From: Aminobacter sp. AP02
GTDB lineage: Bacteria; Pseudomonadota; Alphaproteobacteria; Rhizobiales; Rhizobiaceae
Direction: 5' to 3'
Length of the DNA stretch: 64,000 nucleotides
Assembly (NCBI RefSeq): GCF_003148805.1
Contig: NZ_QGGX01000006.1
Span: 62,001-126,000 of the forward strand
Part shown: positions 27,400 to 35,677 of the stretch, one piece after another
Position numbering within the stretch: position 1 is the stretch's first letter
How the letters are laid out: every line of letters starts with the position of its first letter
Translations under genes and position numbers: made by a program
Notes under the pieces: model-generated
Told to the model about the DNA's origin: nothing
The model's database searches: none
What the model saw: the letters and a program-made list of their open reading frames with translations, nothing else

Positions 27400-28008
27400 T
27401 CAGACGCCGAGGCGGGCGGCCATCTGGCGAAGGTCAACGCCAAGTTCGGACGTCACCTCCAGCGCGCGGTCGTCGCGCGCTGGAGCGCCACTTCCAGACC
27501 GATGCGCGGCGAGCACCCGGTCTCGCTCTCGGATCAGGGCCTCGATCTCCTGCGAATAGAGACCGAGCACGGCACTCAGCCAGCGATTGACCAGATAGGA
27601 CGGCCTGGCGAAATGGAGGTCGAAGCGCGGCAACAGCGTTATCGTGGCCTCTGCCTCCAACCAGTCGTCACCGACAACCCACTGGTTGACAGTGAACAGG
27701 CGCGTGAGCCGGCCATATGCATCGACACCTACGGCGACGAGATGGTGGATCGGCCCGTTCGCCCCCTCAGGTCGAACGAAGCAATGGAAATGACCGTGCT
27801 CGACCTGGCCTTCGGCTGCGGGGTGGCTGTGGTAGTACCACTGCGCACCCATCTCGGGATCGAACACATCGCCGGGAGGGAAATGCTCCCATACGGCGAC
27901 GGACTTGGCCTCGCGCAGCGTTTCCAGCAGCACGTTGCTGCCAGATTTCGCCAGCACCTGCTCGCAAAACAGCGCCTGGCGCGCCGCTTGTGCCTTTGCC
28001 TCGTCCAT
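27400..28008 (-). CDS. Conserved hypothetical protein with His-rich motif
   Basis: A 202-residue soluble protein I do not recognise with certainty (possibly DUF6969). The centre has a His cluster, HSHPAAEGQVEHGHFHCF, that looks able to bind a metal, followed by a hydrophobic segment (HHLVAVGVDAYG). The start has AGGAG about 8 nt upstream. It lies downstream of the Cys-repeat gene (27-bp gap) on the same strand and may be co-transcribed with the sulfur cluster. Confidence 0.7.
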   Translation of the reverse strand: MDEAKAQAARQALFCEQVLAKSGSNVLLETLREAKSVAVWEHFPPGDVFDPEMGAQWYYHSHPAAEGQVEHGHFHCFVRPEGANGPIHHLVAVGVDAYGRLTRLFTVNQWVVGDDWLEAEATITLLPRFDLHFARPSYLVNRWLSAVLGLYSQEIEALIRERDRVLAAHRSGSGAPARDDRALEVTSELGVDLRQMAARLGV

Positions 28009-28035
28009 CTCGGGTCTCCTAGCGAACAGCTTGCG

Positions 28036-28410
28036 CTATTGCGGCTGGGCCGCGCAAGGCGAAGCGGCGGGCGCCGCAGCGCACGGCGATGCCGCCGCAC
28101 ATGGCGCCATGGCTGCACATGGCGCGGGCGCTGCCGAACAAGGCGAAGCGGCTGCGCAGGGTGCCATCGCCGCGCAGGGTGCGGACGCTGCCGAGCATGG
28201 AGACGCAGCCGCACAAGGTGCCGAAGCGGCGCATGGCGACGCTGCCGAGCACGGTGACGCGGCCGCACATGGCGCGGCAGAACAAGGCGTAGCCGGTGCG
28301 CTGGCGGCAGGCACGGGATCAGGGGCAGCAAAGCGATAATGATCGACAGCAACAGCCGATGTGGCGGCAAGGAAGGCCGTACCGAAGAGAAGTGTGTTAC
28401 GCGTGCTCAT
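28036..28410 (-). CDS. Exported Cys-repeat protein, coupled to the YeeE transporter gene
   Basis: A 124-residue protein. Residues 1-22 form a signal or anchor (LLFGTAFLAATSAVAV). From residue 43 on, [SAT]-P-C recurs 13 times at 4-9 residue spacing (for example SPCAA, APCAA), so about one residue in six is Cys in an Ala-rich background. The ATG overlaps the transporter stop by 4 nt (ATGA), which argues that this unusual frame is truly translated. It could bind metal or carry sulfane sulfur in the periplasm. No homologue is named here. The frame extends much further upstream, but that part is the shadow of the transporter gene. Confidence 0.75.
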   Translation of the reverse strand: MSTRNTLLFGTAFLAATSAVAVDHYRFAAPDPVPAASAPATPCSAAPCAAASPCSAASPCAASAPCAAASPCSAASAPCAAMAPCAAASPCSAAPAPCAAMAPCAAASPCAAAPAASPCAAQPQ

Positions 28411-29621
28411 TTCGTCTTGAACCCATCGAGGCCGAACAATGGACGCAACGCGACCCCACCGAGACTGCCAAGGAATGCCGAGGCAAACCACAGCCAGCCA
28501 TGCACGCTGCCCGAGGCGATACCAGAAAACAGCGCGCCCACATTGCAGCCGAAGGACAGCCGCGCGCCGTAGCCCATCAAGACACCGCCGATAGCGGCAG
28601 CCACGAACGAGGCGAACGGCACCTTGACCTTGGGCGCGAACTTGCCGGCGAGGCCTGCGGCCAGTGCTGCACCCAGGATGATGCCGAAATTCATCACCGA
28701 GGTAACATCGGCGAGCACGCTGGAGCCGAGCGCCTTTGCCGGTCCGGGCCAGTTCCAGAAGGCCCAGGTTTCGACCGGCACACCGACTGCCTGCGCAACC
28801 TTGGCGCCCCACAAGCCGAAACCGAAGGTTACCGACCAGGGATGGCCAGCGGTCAGAAGCGTGGCGATGTTCAGCCCGGCCAGCGCGAGCCCCGCGCCGA
28901 CCAGCGGCCAAGGACCCTGCAGCAGCCGGGAAAGCCCCTTGCGCGGCGAAGGCGTCGCCTTCTCGAGACCGCCATGGGCGCGGCGCTCGACAAGCGCGGT
29001 TGCGGCCGCAACTGCCCCCAGCGCCACGAGCGTGACGATGACTCCACCCGGCACGCCGAGCGTCTTGCCCAGGCTGATCTCGGGCAGTGATGGCATCGCC
29101 AGCCACCATGGCAGATGTGCCGTGCCTATGACGGCGCCCAAGATGAAGAAAACGAGTGTTACCACCATGCGCGAACTGCCACCACCGACGGTGAACAATG
29201 TGCCCGAACCGCAGCCGCCGCCAAGTTGCATGCCCAGGCCGAACATCGCAGCACCCACGAGCACCGACATACCGACCGGCGCGAAGGCACCGACCAGTGC
29301 CTGGCCATTGGCGCTGCCCAGCGCCAGGAGCGGAATGAAGATCACCGAAGCAGCCGCAATCATCAGCATCTGCGCACGGATCGCGTTGCCGCGCCTTTCG
29401 ACGACGAACCGCCGCCAGCCGCCCGTGAAGCCGAAGGATGCGTGGTAGAGCGTCAGGCCCAACAGGCCGCCAATGACGAACAATAGCGCCTGGCGAGGGC
29501 TGATCGCATCGCCTATGGCAAGCGCTCCAAGCAAAAGCGCCAGCACCACGAAGATGACGGGGCCCTTGTCGAGATTTACCGGCGCGGCAGGCGCCGGGAC
29601 GATTGCGGTAGTCTGAGTCAT
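28407..29621 (-). CDS. YeeE/YedE family sulfur-compound transporter
   Basis: A 404-residue polytopic membrane protein with two YeeE/YedE halves. Conserved Cys motifs are GGGCGSGTLF near residue 135 and FGCNVGALFSGIASGS near residue 358. In the related TsuA such cysteines relay thiosulfate. The gene lies between a periplasmic rhodanese, upstream, and the Cys-repeat gene, to which it is coupled by a 4-nt overlap. The predicted role is thiosulfate or sulfane-sulfur import. Confidence 0.88.
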   Translation of the reverse strand: MTQTTAIVPAPAAPVNLDKGPVIFVVLALLLGALAIGDAISPRQALLFVIGGLLGLTLYHASFGFTGGWRRFVVERRGNAIRAQMLMIAAASVIFIPLLALGSANGQALVGAFAPVGMSVLVGAAMFGLGMQLGGGCGSGTLFTVGGGSSRMVVTLVFFILGAVIGTAHLPWWLAMPSLPEISLGKTLGVPGGVIVTLVALGAVAAATALVERRAHGGLEKATPSPRKGLSRLLQGPWPLVGAGLALAGLNIATLLTAGHPWSVTFGFGLWGAKVAQAVGVPVETWAFWNWPGPAKALGSSVLADVTSVMNFGIILGAALAAGLAGKFAPKVKVPFASFVAAAIGGVLMGYGARLSFGCNVGALFSGIASGSVHGWLWFASAFLGSLGGVALRPLFGLDGFKTK

Positions 29622-29668
29622 TTCAATTCAGTCGTGTTTGGCTGTGAAGAGACATCGCCCGTTCAACG

Positions 29669-29700
29669 AAAGATGTCCAGGATCGCTCCTGGACATCTTT
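29669..29700 (-). terminator. Hairpin terminator between rhodanese and YeeE genes
   Basis: AAAGATGTCCAGGA-TCGC-TCCTGGACATCTTT is a perfect 14-bp stem with a 4-base loop. Its A and T ends provide a short U-tract in either direction. It lies 26 bp after the rhodanese stop and 48 bp before the YeeE start, so readthrough may be partial. Confidence 0.8.
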
Positions 29701-29725
29701 ATGCCGGACTCGCGCGCGTTGGCGA

Positions 29726-30649
29726 TCAGGAACCGGGCTGTACCGGACGTGCCGGATCGGCGGCCCACTCGGCCATCGAACCATCATACATCTTGGTGTT
29801 CTTGTTGCCTTCGACCTCGCTCAGGCCGAACCAGACCACCGATGCCCAGTGACCCGTGTTGCAGAAGGCGATGTTCTTCTCGTCAGTGCCAAGACCCACG
29901 CCCTTGGAGAGGGCTGCCACGGCGTCCTTGGAGGCGAAGGATGCCTTGTCGGCGTCGTAAAGCTTGGTGTTTTCGAGATTGGCGGCGCCCGGAATGGTGC
30001 CAGGAGCACGAACAACCGGGCTCTTGGCCTCTCCGCGGAACTGCGCTGCCGGACGGCCATCAATGAGCTTGGTGCCCTCGGCGCGCGCCTTTTCAACGTC
30101 CGCAGTGGTCGCCAGCAGTTCGGTCTTGAGCTTACTGTTGAAAACAGCTGCCAAGGGCTTGGCGGCTTCGGTCGAAATCTCGCCGCCAGCCGCTTCCCAA
30201 GCGCGCTCGCCGCCGTTGAGGATCGACACGGCGTCATGGCCGAGAACCTTGAACGTCCAATAGACTCGTGTCGCGGCGCCAAACTCGGATGAGTCGGTGC
30301 CATTCGGTACGATCACGACATGGCTGTCATTGCTGACGCCGAATGCACCGATGGTCTTTGCGATCTGGTCGACAGGCGGCAGCATTCCAGGCACGCCGTT
30401 CACCTCGGCACGCCAGCCAGCGGTCGAATAGGGCGCACTGACCGCGCCTGGCACATGCCCCTTCGCATACGGGTTGTTTCCATCCTTGGCGGCGTCGCGA
30501 ACGTCGAGAACCACAAGGCTCTTGTTGCCGAGATTGGACTTCAGCCAAGCGGCGTCGACCAGCGGCTGGTCGGTCAGGCGCTCAGCCTGGGCGCCCGTTG
30601 CCAAGGCAAGGCCGGCAGTAATTGCTGCGGCAAACAGAGAAAAACGCAT
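29726..30649 (-). CDS. Periplasmic thiosulfate sulfurtransferase (tandem rhodanese)
   Basis: A 307-residue two-domain rhodanese. A signal peptide of about 22 residues ends near ATGAQA, so it works in the periplasm. The C-terminal domain has the active loop CNTGHWAS near residue 265, with the catalytic Cys. The N-terminal domain has no Cys loop (IVPNGTDSSEFGA), as usual for the structural half. It transfers sulfur from thiosulfate to an acceptor and heads the sulfur cluster. TGGAG lies upstream of the start. Confidence 0.88.
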   Translation of the reverse strand: MRFSLFAAAITAGLALATGAQAERLTDQPLVDAAWLKSNLGNKSLVVLDVRDAAKDGNNPYAKGHVPGAVSAPYSTAGWRAEVNGVPGMLPPVDQIAKTIGAFGVSNDSHVVIVPNGTDSSEFGAATRVYWTFKVLGHDAVSILNGGERAWEAAGGEISTEAAKPLAAVFNSKLKTELLATTADVEKARAEGTKLIDGRPAAQFRGEAKSPVVRAPGTIPGAANLENTKLYDADKASFASKDAVAALSKGVGLGTDEKNIAFCNTGHWASVVWFGLSEVEGNKNTKMYDGSMAEWAADPARPVQPGS

Positions 30650-30938
30650 CGGACAACTCCAGGAAAAAGATTCTAATGACAGGCATTGCCCACATATATA
30701 ATCCGACCAAGATCGGCGGACACGGCAAGTCAGCCCTAATTTGGCGCCGCATGCGAAATGAAATACACAGAACCGTCAATCCTGTGGAACATCATTCCCC
30801 GCTTGAGGCGCGACACCCACATTCAGAATAAAGAATATAACCACTTCACAAACCGGCCCTTTGCGACGATTTTCTTATCGAAGCCGCAGTGCCGATGATT
30901 TGGGCCGCAGCAAAAAAGGCTCATGAGGGGACAAAGGC
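30650..30938. other. Divergent intergenic region, rhodanese / peptide-binding protein
   Basis: A 289-bp gap holding both promoters. On the minus strand an AT-rich ATTATATATG stretch near 30690-30700 lies just upstream of the rhodanese gene and is a possible -10 region. No reading frame, repeat or clear operator was found. Confidence 0.4.
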
Positions 30939-32525
30939 ATGCGTGTGCTCAAGGCGATGGCCGCAGCGATGTTCGGCGCGGTTTTCGCCGTCTCCGTCGC
31001 TTTCGCCGATACGCCGACAGACACCCTCGTCGTTGCCGATGCCATCGACGATGTAATGACGCTCGACCCGGGCCAGGTTGGCGAGGTCGGCGGCGTGCTC
31101 ACCAGCAGCCAGATCTACCAGTCGCTGGTCAGCTTCGACGTCAACGATCCCACCAGGATCATCGGGGTGCTCGCCGAGAGCTGGACGATTTCACCCGACG
31201 GCAAGACCTTCACCTTCAAGATGAACCCCAAAGCCCGCTTTGCCTCAGGCAATCGTGTGACCGCGTGGGACGCCGAATTCTCGCTCAGGCGGGTGGTTCA
31301 CCTGAAATCGCGCTCGGCCTTCATCATCGGCCAGTTCGGCTTTTCGCCGGACAATGTCGACGACCGTATAAGAGCTCTCGACGACCAGACCCTGGTCATC
31401 GAGATCGCCGACACCTACGCGCCAAGCTTCCTGTTTTACTGCCTGTCGTCCTATATCGGCGCCATCGTCGACAGCAAGATCGTCAAGGCGCACGAAGCCG
31501 AAGGCGACTATGGCAATAGCTGGCTGAAATCGGACAATTCGGCAGGCTCCGGGCCATTTCAGCTCGTCAAATGGCGGGCCAAAGAGTCGATCCTGCTGAA
31601 GCGTAACGAAAACTACTGGGGAACGGCACCCAAGATCGACAGCATATTGATCCGCCATGTCGCCGAAAGCGCGGAGCAGCGCAGGTTACTCGAGGCTGGT
31701 GAAGTCGACATCGCCAATAGGCTGGGGCCTAACGATTTCGACGGCATCGCCACCAACCCGAAACTGAGCATCGTCAACGCCCGGTCTGGCAGCATCTACT
31801 ACATGGGGCTGAACGTCCGGAACCAGTACCTGGCCAATCCCAAGGTGGTCGAAGCGATGAAATACCTGGTCGACTACCAGGGCATCGTCGACACGATATC
31901 GCGCGGCACCATGGAAGTGCACCAGACGCTCGTGCCCAGCGGCTTTCTTGGCGCCATCGCCTACAAGCCATTCACCTTCGACGTCGAAAAGGCCAAGGCA
32001 TTGCTGGCCGAAGGCGGCGTGACCGGAGAGTTCTCGCTCGACATGGTGGTGTGGGACACCTTGCCCTTTACAGATTTCGCCAAGGCGATCCAGGCGTCCA
32101 TGGCGCAGGCGGATGTGCACCTCAATCTGCAGATCGTCGACGGCCGGGAATGGCTCGACCGCTACCGCAACCACGACCTCGATATATGGCTCGGCCTATG
32201 GGGACCGGATTATCCCGACCCGCACTCCAACGCCAAGGCCTTCGCCGTCAACAAGCAGGATGCGCCTGACGGCTCGGACAGCCTTGCCGACCGGTTCGGC
32301 TGGAACGCGGGCAAGCTGTCGCCGTATGCCATGGCGGCCGTGCGCGAACAGGACACAGGCAAGCGCAAGGCTATGTATGAAGCGATCCAGAAGGTGCATA
32401 CCGACACCTCCCCGTTCATCTTGATGTTTCAGGAAGTCCGCAAGGTCGGCGTCAGCGCCCGCATCAGGGGCCTCGTCATGGGCACGACCTTCTCCGATGA
32501 CCGGTATCAGGCGATTTCGAAATAA
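30939..32525 (+). CDS. Peptide/opine-type ABC transporter binding protein (orphan)
   Basis: A 528-residue SBP_bac_5 protein with a signal peptide ending near VSVAFA. Family motifs include LAESWTISPDGKTFTFKMN and SAGSGPFQLVKW. It is unlike the DppA-like protein at 24663 in its N-terminus (LVVADAIDDVMTLDP). No permease or ATPase genes adjoin it. The substrate is unknown; the family takes peptides, opines, nickel and sugars. Confidence 0.85.
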   Translation: MRVLKAMAAAMFGAVFAVSVAFADTPTDTLVVADAIDDVMTLDPGQVGEVGGVLTSSQIYQSLVSFDVNDPTRIIGVLAESWTISPDGKTFTFKMNPKARFASGNRVTAWDAEFSLRRVVHLKSRSAFIIGQFGFSPDNVDDRIRALDDQTLVIEIADTYAPSFLFYCLSSYIGAIVDSKIVKAHEAEGDYGNSWLKSDNSAGSGPFQLVKWRAKESILLKRNENYWGTAPKIDSILIRHVAESAEQRRLLEAGEVDIANRLGPNDFDGIATNPKLSIVNARSGSIYYMGLNVRNQYLANPKVVEAMKYLVDYQGIVDTISRGTMEVHQTLVPSGFLGAIAYKPFTFDVEKAKALLAEGGVTGEFSLDMVVWDTLPFTDFAKAIQASMAQADVHLNLQIVDGREWLDRYRNHDLDIWLGLWGPDYPDPHSNAKAFAVNKQDAPDGSDSLADRFGWNAGKLSPYAMAAVREQDTGKRKAMYEAIQKVHTDTSPFILMFQEVRKVGVSARIRGLVMGTTFSDDRYQAISK

Positions 32526-32618
32526 CCCGGAAAGCAACCGTTCCAACGCTCACCGGGCGGCAACCAATCTGGATGCCACCCGGCTCCTTCGCCCCCACCC
32601 AACTTATCGCGACGAAGA

Positions 32619-33398
32619 CTAGCCGCCTGCTCCACCGGCACCGCCGCCAGAACCACCGCCTGCTCCACCAGAGCCGCCACCAGCGCCACCGCCTGATCCA
32701 CCAGAGCCGCCGCCAGTGCCGCCGCCGTTGCCGCCATTGCCGCCACTGGAGTTGCTGCCTCCACCACCGCCGGTGCCCCCACCGGTGCCACCTCCATCGC
32801 CGCCATTGCCGCCGCCGGAGTTGCTGCCGCCGCCGCCGCCGGTGCCGCCACCGGCACCGCCTCCATTACCGCCATTGCCGCCGCCGGAGCTGCCGCCACC
32901 ACCACCGCCGGTGCCGCCGCCGTCGCCACCATTGCCGCCACCGGAGCCGCCACCCCCACCGCCAGCCGAAGTGCCTCCGACGCTGCCACCACCTCCAGTG
33001 GAGCCGCCGCCAGCACCACCGCTGGAGCCACCAGTGGTGCCCCCAGCACTAGCGGTGCCACCGGAACCGCCAGATCGGCCAGCGCTAGCATTGCGATCGC
33101 TACCATTGCGCCCATTGCCGCCATTGTGGTCGCTGCCAGCCAGCACCGATGAGATCAACGAGGTGGTTATCGGCGGACATTGCGCCAACTGCTCGGACGA
33201 CAGGATGCTGCGGCGGTTGATCGCAATGCAGCAAAGCTCGTAGTTACCTTGACTGAGAGGCTGACATTGTGCGGCCGTCATCCGTGGGCGGATGTTGTTT
33301 TGGGCCGACGCCGGGGCGCTCAAGCCGATGGCCGCAAATGTCGAAGATACGAGCAGAATCGCTCTGATCCCGCTTACGCGGGTTGGGTACGTCGTCAT
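32619..33398 (-). CDS. Exported Gly-rich protein with Cys-containing head
   Basis: A 259-residue protein. A signal peptide ends near SAPASAQ. A head of about 60 residues has four Cys (AAQCQPL, ELCC, AQCPP). About 165 residues of Gly/Ser/Asn/Asp repeats follow (units such as GGGNGGDGGGTGGG). The start MTTYPTRV has AGGAGGAAG just upstream; 18 in-frame codons before it are dropped. A motif 80-90 bp upstream is shared with the LuxR-type regulator gene. It is probably a surface or matrix protein; no family recognised. Confidence 0.65.
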   Translation of the reverse strand: MTTYPTRVSGIRAILLVSSTFAAIGLSAPASAQNNIRPRMTAAQCQPLSQGNYELCCIAINRRSILSSEQLAQCPPITTSLISSVLAGSDHNGGNGRNGSDRNASAGRSGGSGGTASAGGTTGGSSGGAGGGSTGGGGSVGGTSAGGGGGGSGGGNGGDGGGTGGGGGGSSGGGNGGNGGGAGGGTGGGGGSNSGGGNGGDGGGTGGGTGGGGGSNSSGGNGGNGGGTGGGSGGSGGGAGGGSGGAGGGSGGGAGGAGG

Positions 33399-33646
33399 TT
33401 CTTCCTCCTGAGGGAAAAAATGCGTCCGTCCCCAAACTGACGCTATGGACATGTTCCCACGATTGGAAACATTTCGCTAACCATACACGCTTTTCAAATC
33501 GGTTAGTAGTTACCCGCAAGAGGGTGATTCGCGCGTACCTCATACGCGGTATCTTCAGTCACCCATTGTGGGAGGGCGGCAACATCTTGCCCGCCGATCA
33601 CGATCCCATCCAGCCGGTGAGACGCTTATCGAAGCGCGTCGCGCGC
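33399..33646. other. Intergenic region upstream of the Gly-rich gene
   Basis: A 248-bp stretch between the 160-residue hypothetical gene and the Gly-rich gene. Apart from the GTGTATGGTTA motif nothing coding was seen. Confidence 0.4.
33478..33488 (-). promoter_or_regulatory. Motif GTGTATGGTTA upstream of the Gly-rich gene
   Basis: The minus strand reads GTGTATGGTTA about 80 bp before the start. The same 11-mer lies at 35009-35019, about 72 bp before the LuxR-type gene, and both copies have AACCG about 10 bases upstream. It may be a shared promoter or activator site. Confidence 0.45.
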
Positions 33647-34129
33647 TCAATGTGGAAACCCGTTTTCCTCAACGATTTTCCAGATTTCCCGATTGATGTC
33701 CCTGATGGCTTCGATCGAGGCTCCGATCCTATGCATCTCGTTGTCGTCGAGTTCCTCGTTCTTGCCGTAGCGCACCGCATCCTTGCTGTCGAAGATGCGC
33801 ATGAGCTGGGTGCTGGCGCGCGTGCCGGTCTCGTCGAACGAGTAGATGCAGTGACTGTATTTGTTGCGCAGCTTGCCCTGATGCGTCAGTTGATCAGCCA
33901 CCGACAGCACCGAGTCCCGGCAGGACTGGGGCGTCTTGGCCATCTTGGCCAACCGCTCGACGAGGTCGAGCCTGGCGCGCGTCGTGTTCAGCGTCAGGAA
34001 GATGATGATCGCGGTTTCCTTGTCGACCTTGGCCAGGCCGGCAATCAGATAGATGAGAAGGCTCTCCGTGTTGGTCCAGGTGTAATTGAGCTGGCCGACG
34101 GTGAGCAGGACATCCTGGAAGCGGGGCAT
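33647..34129 (-). CDS. Hypothetical protein of the secretion locus
   Basis: A 160-residue, mostly helical, soluble protein with no recognised domain. Features include TNTESLLIYLIAGLAKVDKE and a charged C-terminal half. It follows the LuxR-type regulator gene by 7 bp on the same strand, so the two form an operon. It may modulate that regulator, but no evidence beyond linkage is visible. Confidence 0.65.
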   Translation of the reverse strand: MPRFQDVLLTVGQLNYTWTNTESLLIYLIAGLAKVDKETAIIIFLTLNTTRARLDLVERLAKMAKTPQSCRDSVLSVADQLTHQGKLRNKYSHCIYSFDETGTRASTQLMRIFDSKDAVRYGKNEELDDNEMHRIGASIEAIRDINREIWKIVEENGFPH

Positions 34130-34136
34130 TTCCGTC

Positions 34137-34937
34137 TCATGCCAACGGCATTTGGGCCGGACGGGCGGCCGGGGTGCTCACGCTACGTTCGCTGACCGCC
34201 TCCCGTCGCCGGTGAAATATAGCGGCGGCTTCGGTGCGATTGTGTGCACCAAGCTTTGTGATGATGTTGTGCAGGTGGATCTTGACGGTATGCTCCGAGA
34301 GCCCAAGGGCAGCGGCGATGAGCTTGTTTTGCAGGCCCCGTGCTACCATGCCCAAAATCTGCAGTTCGCGATCGGTCAGCTCGTCGAAATCGTCGGTATC
34401 GCCTTCCTGCAGAATGCTTGTCTTGACCGGCTCGCTGAGCTCGGTCGCAACCGCTCCCCACTTTTGCCCCATGATTGGCTCGAACAGCGACAGGGGGAAA
34501 TACTCCCCGCCACGCAGAACCAGCCTGACCACGGAAAGCCAGACGTCGAGCTTGAGATTCATTGGCAGAACGCCGCGCACGTTTCGCACCGAGACCACAT
34601 CGCGGACCGAGACTTGCTGCTGCCCGTCCTCCTGGATGAGCATGATCTGGGCTCCCGGGTGCATCTGCTGAAGCTGCTCGGAATGTCCGGCAACCGCCGG
34701 CAACTGCCCCGCTTCGAGCAGGATCAGCGCCACCGGCCAGTTGAGCCGCCCGCAGGCCTCCGTCAAAGTCGGCACCTGGGCAACTACGACCCATGGGAAT
34801 TCCCGCTCCATCGCAAAGACCAGGCTTTCCGAGACGAAGTCGTCGGGAGCAACGATCAGCAATGTCTTGCAGGCTTTCTGCGCGGAGCCATCTGCTCCGA
34901 GAGCGCGGCGCGCGCTGGGATTTGCCACTCGATACAT
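34137..34937 (-). CDS. LuxR/NarL-type regulator with atypical receiver
   Basis: A 266-residue protein. Residues about 24-140 look like a receiver (LLIVAPDDFVSESL, with the acidic pair near 32-33). At the expected phospho-acceptor position it has Glu75 (LILLEAGQLP), not Asp. Residues 187-243 form a LuxR helix-turn-helix (LTDRELQILGMVARGLQNKL, then HTVKIHLHNIITKLGAHNRTEA). GGGAGA lies 6 nt before the start. It sits divergent from the secretion operon across 740 bp and is the obvious candidate for its control, possibly without phosphorylation. Confidence 0.85.
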   Translation of the reverse strand: MYRVANPSARRALGADGSAQKACKTLLIVAPDDFVSESLVFAMEREFPWVVVAQVPTLTEACGRLNWPVALILLEAGQLPAVAGHSEQLQQMHPGAQIMLIQEDGQQQVSVRDVVSVRNVRGVLPMNLKLDVWLSVVRLVLRGGEYFPLSLFEPIMGQKWGAVATELSEPVKTSILQEGDTDDFDELTDRELQILGMVARGLQNKLIAAALGLSEHTVKIHLHNIITKLGAHNRTEAAAIFHRRREAVSERSVSTPAARPAQMPLA

Positions 34938-35677
34938 GAGGTCTCCCGCCCAATACTCGCAAACTTGCGATATTCCCCACTAGCCGCATCATGGGGTTGC
35001 CTATTCCGTAACCATACACCTGCCGCCAACGGTTCGGTATAAGCAAGACGGGCTATGGAGAGCAGCAACTTAGTCCTCTTGGGGGAGTTTTACCTCCACG
35101 TTCGAGCTAGCGCTCTCGAACTGGGCGCTTTCGCCCGGCACCATCCTACGAGCTATTGGTGCCGCCCAACCCGGCCTCGCGAAAGATTTTCCGCACGCCA
35201 CTCGCATTCGCAAATGCTTCTGATTTCCATCTACATGTTGTCTCTCTAATATTTCACCCGCAGCCAGCGCTGGTATATCTAGATCATCGCCACCAATGCT
35301 CGGCACCATCCGCCAAACAGCCTAGCGCGAACTGTTAGCTTACAATTTTCAAGCCGCAGCGAGAGACTTTGCCGGTTTCGTCAGTATGGCGTGGCGCATC
35401 CGGGGCTTCAGCATTGGACATCCGTGACCGTTCTCAGGCGCATGATGTTCACGAAATTGTGAAGAATCCGAACGTCATCCCACGCTGCCAGCCATACGCA
35501 GCAAGGGAGGTAGTCAACCATCCAGACACGATGCGGGATCTTCAGCCACCAGTCCCCTGGGCGTGATGATCCAAACAATCCAAGCAAATGAAAATTGGCT
35601 AAGCGTCCGCGTGAGCCCAAGACCGTGTGAAAGATGAAGACGGTCCAGCTATCGCGGTCCCAACCGAGGACAAGACG
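34938..35677. promoter_or_regulatory. Long regulatory region between LuxR-type gene and secretion operon
   Basis: A 740-bp non-coding stretch. At 35009-35019 is the GTGTATGGTTA motif (minus strand). At 35100-35121 an inverted repeat GTTCGAG-N8-CTCGAAC is a candidate LuxR-type site. Short open frames here (for example 35055-35249) lack ribosome-binding sites and family features. A gap this long suggests several inputs or a long 5' untranslated leader. Confidence 0.5.

Noticed and set aside
28036-28410. CRISPR-like or tandem DNA repeat array
   Set aside because: The repeat is at codon level with variable synonymous bases and no equal spacers; it encodes the [SAT]-P-C units.
28411-29109. Upstream extension of the Cys-repeat gene frame
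   Set aside because: Lies inside the YeeE/YedE gene and reads as arginine/alanine-rich shadow; the coupled ATG at 28410 explains the real protein.
32716-33243. Pro-rich plus-strand frame (175 residues)
   Set aside because: Antisense of the Gly-rich tail of the minus-strand gene, which has a signal peptide and Shine-Dalgarno; the plus frame has neither.
35055-35249. Small plus-strand frame in the 740-bp regulatory gap
   Set aside because: No ribosome-binding site, no conserved composition and no downstream partner.
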